9,357 bases of DNA, from the NCBI GenBank assembly GCA_003978375.1, contig QNZW01000124.1:1-9357 (forward strand), read 5' to 3'. Under the pieces are notes generated by a model. The model worked only from the letters and a program-made list of their open reading frames with translations, did not search any database and was not told the origin of the DNA. Positions 7,470 through 9,357 of the stretch are shown here, in pieces. How positions within the stretch are numbered: position 1 is the stretch's first letter; every line of letters begins with the position of its first letter. The stretch is from Sulfurovum sp. (GTDB lineage Bacteria; Campylobacterota; Campylobacteria; Campylobacterales; Sulfurovaceae). Made by a program: the position numbers and the translations under genes.

Positions 7470-7475
7470 ATTATA
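7470..7475 (-). promoter_or_regulatory. Perfect -10 box for the 110-residue gene
   Basis: The minus strand reads TATAAT at 7475-7470, the exact sigma-70 -10 consensus, preceded by a T-rich TTTGTTT stretch. It lies 28 bases upstream of the ATG at 7441, leaving a short leader with the AAGGGA site. No convincing -35 hexamer is present at 16-18 bp, which is common in Campylobacterota. Confidence 0.6.
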
Positions 7476-7480
7476 AAACA

Positions 7481-7499
7481 AATGTATAAACAATACATT
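7481..7499. promoter_or_regulatory. Operator-like 7-bp palindrome upstream of the -10 box
   Basis: AATGTAT (7481-7487) and ATACATT (7493-7499) are perfect inverted repeats around a 5-base centre. The site sits 5 bases upstream of the minus-strand TATAAT, spanning roughly -18 to -36 of the predicted start site, where repressors or activators bind. Alternatively it is a weak hairpin terminator for the protease operon, since T-rich DNA follows on the minus strand. Confidence 0.45.
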
Positions 7500-7531
7500 A
7501 ATCCAAATTAGTCGCATCTCTTTTGTAAGGT

Positions 7532-7894
7532 CTAATGATGATATCGTGTATGTTCTCTTTTTGATTTCCATAATCTCATGAGTGTCTTTTTTGAGATGGT
7601 GTTATTTTTATAGGGGGCTTTATTGCCCATATTTTTAAATACTTTGATACCAGAGGGTACCAAATTGGATATGCCATGACGCTTGGTTAGTTTGGCGTAT
7701 TCATACGTTTTGCTTTGATTGTTGAAAAGGATGATATTCCCTTGTCTGTCTTCAATCCAAGAGAAGTACTCATCTCCTTTAAGTTTTCCCTCAAAAGTCG
7801 ATCCATCTTGTTGTGTAAACGTAAGTTTTCCGTGATATGCAGGCATTGAAAAACACCATAGACTCACAGCTAAAAACAATAATATTTTTTTCAT
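7532..7894 (-). CDS. Secreted stand-alone M6-protease prodomain-like protein
   Basis: This is a 120-residue protein with a Sec signal peptide (about 1-19; hydrophobic core LLFLAVSLW). Cys14 is not in a lipobox, so it is probably not a lipoprotein. The mature part begins with PAYHGKLTFTQQDGSTF, then KLKGDEYFSWIEDRQGN (37-53) and TYEYAKL (63-69), followed by VPSGIKVF (79-86). In M6 metalloproteases of the immune-inhibitor-A group the N-terminal propeptide has just this pattern: a TQPDG strand, then HGDEF, then an aromatic WxE-D-G turn and YYA. Here it stands alone, and the frame stops after a basic tail (KSKREHTRYHH), about where a catalytic domain would begin. The ribosome binding site AGGAG (7903-7907) overlaps the stop of the upstream M6 gene, so the two are coupled. 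It could fold, guide or inhibit that protease, or be a gene remnant. The family likeness is recalled, not searched. Confidence 0.78.
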   Translation of the reverse strand: MKKILLFLAVSLWCFSMPAYHGKLTFTQQDGSTFEGKLKGDEYFSWIEDRQGNIILFNNQSKTYEYAKLTKRHGISNLVPSGIKVFKNMGNKAPYKNNTISKKTLMRLWKSKREHTRYHH

Positions 7895-7898
7895 CTTC

Positions 7899-7908
7899 TC
7901 TTCTCCTA
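7899..7908 (-). promoter_or_regulatory. Ribosome binding site overlapping the M6 stop codon
   Basis: The minus strand reads TAGGAGAAGA here: the TAG stop of the protease gene shares its AG with an AGGAG Shine-Dalgarno sequence, 8 bases before the ATG at 7894. This ties translation of the prodomain-like protein to termination of the protease gene and fixes the start. Confidence 0.8.
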
Positions 7909-9357
7909 ATTAATACTTACATCAAGTGTCATCACAGATGTAGCATCAGAAATATTTCGTATATCTATAGCAGTTTGCGTGCCATCATATCTATTTGCAT
8001 TGGGTGTTGTGGTGTCATTGAATGTATCGGCATTGCCAGAAAAATAAAGATTGTTAATATGTCCACTGTGCGTAGCATTATCTAACCCTGCATCGTTGGC
8101 TTCTACAATATCTACCAATTTATGTGTCTCATCACTATTGACGTCAAGTGTGTCATCAATATGCAAAATGGACAATCCTCCTGTATAGTTATATGTGCCA
8201 TCCAAAGAAGTGAGTCCCATATCATATCCTTTAGCCTCTCTATTTTCTAGAAGAAAATACTCATCTTTTTTGCCCGTTGGTATTTTATATAAAGTATAAT
8301 CAAAAGAGGCACTTCCTATGACAGAGAGATTCTCTTTGTTTGTATCTATCGTAATGGGAGTGATAAAACCAGCTTTTATTTTGGACCATCCTGTCATATG
8401 TACGGGTGTCTCTCCTGCCATACTATCATTTGGTTTCGTATTCCATGCCCCACCTCCCATCAAACCAAAATTACCAATACCATTTGAACTTCCATCTGTA
8501 TCATATAAATCAGGTAAATCAAATACAGCATGGCCTAATTCATGAGCAATGACGCCTATTGTTGCATCATGGTCTATTTGTCTCTCTCCAAAGAGCGAAT
8601 AAGTGCCATCTTTCTGACAACTCATAAGCTCGACTCCATCATGAGTGGGTGCTACAGCATTATCACCATACATACACCAAGAATGTGCCCATACACCAGG
8701 ATTCCCGCCTGTGGCGCTCTCTTGTCCTGCAACGATAAACATAATTTGTAACTCATCTTTTGAGATAGCACCATCATGGTTGGTATCATATTGTGAAAAA
8801 TCTATAAAAGGATCAGCTAAACTAACTGCACGGTTTAATCTGCTTAAAAATGCTTCATTATCTCCTGCTGTATTGGGATGATTTTCATTTAAAGAGACGG
8901 TAATAATGCCATCATTATGTATGCCGTTATCTTCATTTGCGCCTTTGTATTGGAAGGTGTTGTATGAAATTTCTTTCATGTAATGATTCAAATTTCCAGT
9001 GGCAACACCAAAAATTTTATTATGCCAAATTGTATCAGAATTATGGAATGTATAATCATTAAATGCAATACGAATCATCAACAATGGTAATATTTTTTGA
9101 TTGGCTTCACCCCATTTGTATTTTATATGGGCAGTTCCAGCCTCATACCCATGTACTTTCATCACCAACATTTCAGATGTGGTGCCTGTGATTTTAATGT
9201 ACTCATTGCCTTTTTGTCCATTGACCCCATCATATCCTGACCACTCTATATGCATACCATGATAGTCAATCTCTTGTTTAGCTGAGTCAAAGAGAAGTCC
9301 TTTAGGCTCCCATGAGACAATAGCCGTGCCATCTGCACCATAAAGTTGTATATCTAA
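7906..9357 (-). CDS. Secreted M6-family zinc metalloprotease (5' truncated by window)
   Basis: This is a zinc endopeptidase of the M6 (immune inhibitor A-like) group. The frame is open to the window edge; 34 codons precede the first ATG (9253-9255), so that ATG is internal and the N-terminus, including any signal peptide, lies outside. 483 residues are visible. From the N-terminus: a beta-rich stretch (bases about 9357-9090), then the catalytic domain with an EF-hand-like calcium loop DTNHDGAISKDE (8752-8787), a cysteine pair (8674-8676 and 8617-8619) that may form a disulfide, the zinc motif HELGH (8530-8544) followed by DLPDLYD, and GLMGGGAWN (8440-8466), the expected Met-turn/active-site region. 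A beta-rich C-terminal part follows, with no sorting or anchor motif seen. Glu in HELGH would be the general base. It heads the operon with the prodomain-like gene. Confidence 0.92.
   Translation of the reverse strand, partial: LDIQLYGADGTAIVSWEPKGLLFDSAKQEIDYHGMHIEWSGYDGVNGQKGNEYIKITGTTSEMLVMKVHGYEAGTAHIKYKWGEANQKILPLLMIRIAFNDYTFHNSDTIWHNKIFGVATGNLNHYMKEISYNTFQYKGANEDNGIHNDGIITVSLNENHPNTAGDNEAFLSRLNRAVSLADPFIDFSQYDTNHDGAISKDELQIMFIVAGQESATGGNPGVWAHSWCMYGDNAVAPTHDGVELMSCQKDGTYSLFGERQIDHDATIGVIAHELGHAVFDLPDLYDTDGSSNGIGNFGLMGGGAWNTKPNDSMAGETPVHMTGWSKIKAGFITPITIDTNKENLSVIGSASFDYTLYKIPTGKKDEYFLLENREAKGYDMGLTSLDGTYNYTGGLSILHIDDTLDVNSDETHKLVDIVEANDAGLDNATHSGHINNLYFSGNADTFNDTTTPNANRYDGTQTAIDIRNISDATSVMTLDVSIN

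Noticed and set aside
7442..7531. Catalytic remnant of a second M6 protease downstream of the prodomain-like gene
   Set aside because: The 90 bases hold only the palindrome, the -10 box and the next leader; no HExxH-like or other M6 sequence was seen on the minus strand, so a truncated neighbour is not directly supported.
7837..8085. Plus-strand 82-codon frame over the protease/prodomain junction
   Set aside because: It runs antisense across the junction of two good genes and has no ribosome binding site or recognisable product.
9253..9255. ATG as the start of the M6 protease
   Set aside because: The frame continues open for 34 more codons to the window edge with protein-like composition, no ribosome binding site precedes this ATG, and no signal peptide follows it.

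Overview
The window is about 9.4 kb of AT-rich chromosomal DNA. Gene content and order suggest a Campylobacterota bacterium of the Sulfurovum/Sulfurimonas kind. The alaS, maf and PBP1A neighbourhood, with a BioF-like gene beside the PBP1A gene, resembles what I recall from Campylobacter and Helicobacter. The maf product also has lineage-style motif variants. The assignment rests on recognition, not on a database search.

Plus strand, 1-6612: six codirectional genes with gaps of -1, 37, 0, 21 and 9 bases look like one long transcription unit. They are the 3' part of alaS (alanyl-tRNA synthetase, cut by the window start), a four-helix CopD/HemJ-like membrane protein, a Maf nucleotide pyrophosphatase, a BioF-type PLP-dependent enzyme, a class A penicillin-binding protein (PBP1A type) and a CPA1-type cation/proton antiporter. 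The unit ends in a strong hairpin plus T-tract at 6598-6641. The themes are translation quality control, nucleotide sanitation, wall synthesis and ion homeostasis; nothing suggests a single dedicated pathway.

Minus strand, 9357-6633: this is the accessory-looking half. In transcription order it holds a secreted-type M6 metalloprotease (5' end beyond the window), a small secreted protein 11 bases downstream that looks like the M6 N-terminal propeptide domain alone, then a 110-residue cytoplasmic protein of unknown function and a 136-residue predicted lipoprotein with four cysteines besides the lipidated one. The protease and the prodomain-like protein are clearly one operon. The 110-residue gene has its own perfect TATAAT -10 box, with a 7-bp palindrome just upstream. 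The two transcription units converge with only 20 bases between stop codons.

The most interesting point is the detached M6-prodomain-like protein encoded directly after an M6 protease. It could be a trans-acting chaperone or inhibitor, or the remnant of a second protease. No RNA genes, insertion sequences or CRISPR arrays were seen, and no stretch over 300 bases lacks a gene.
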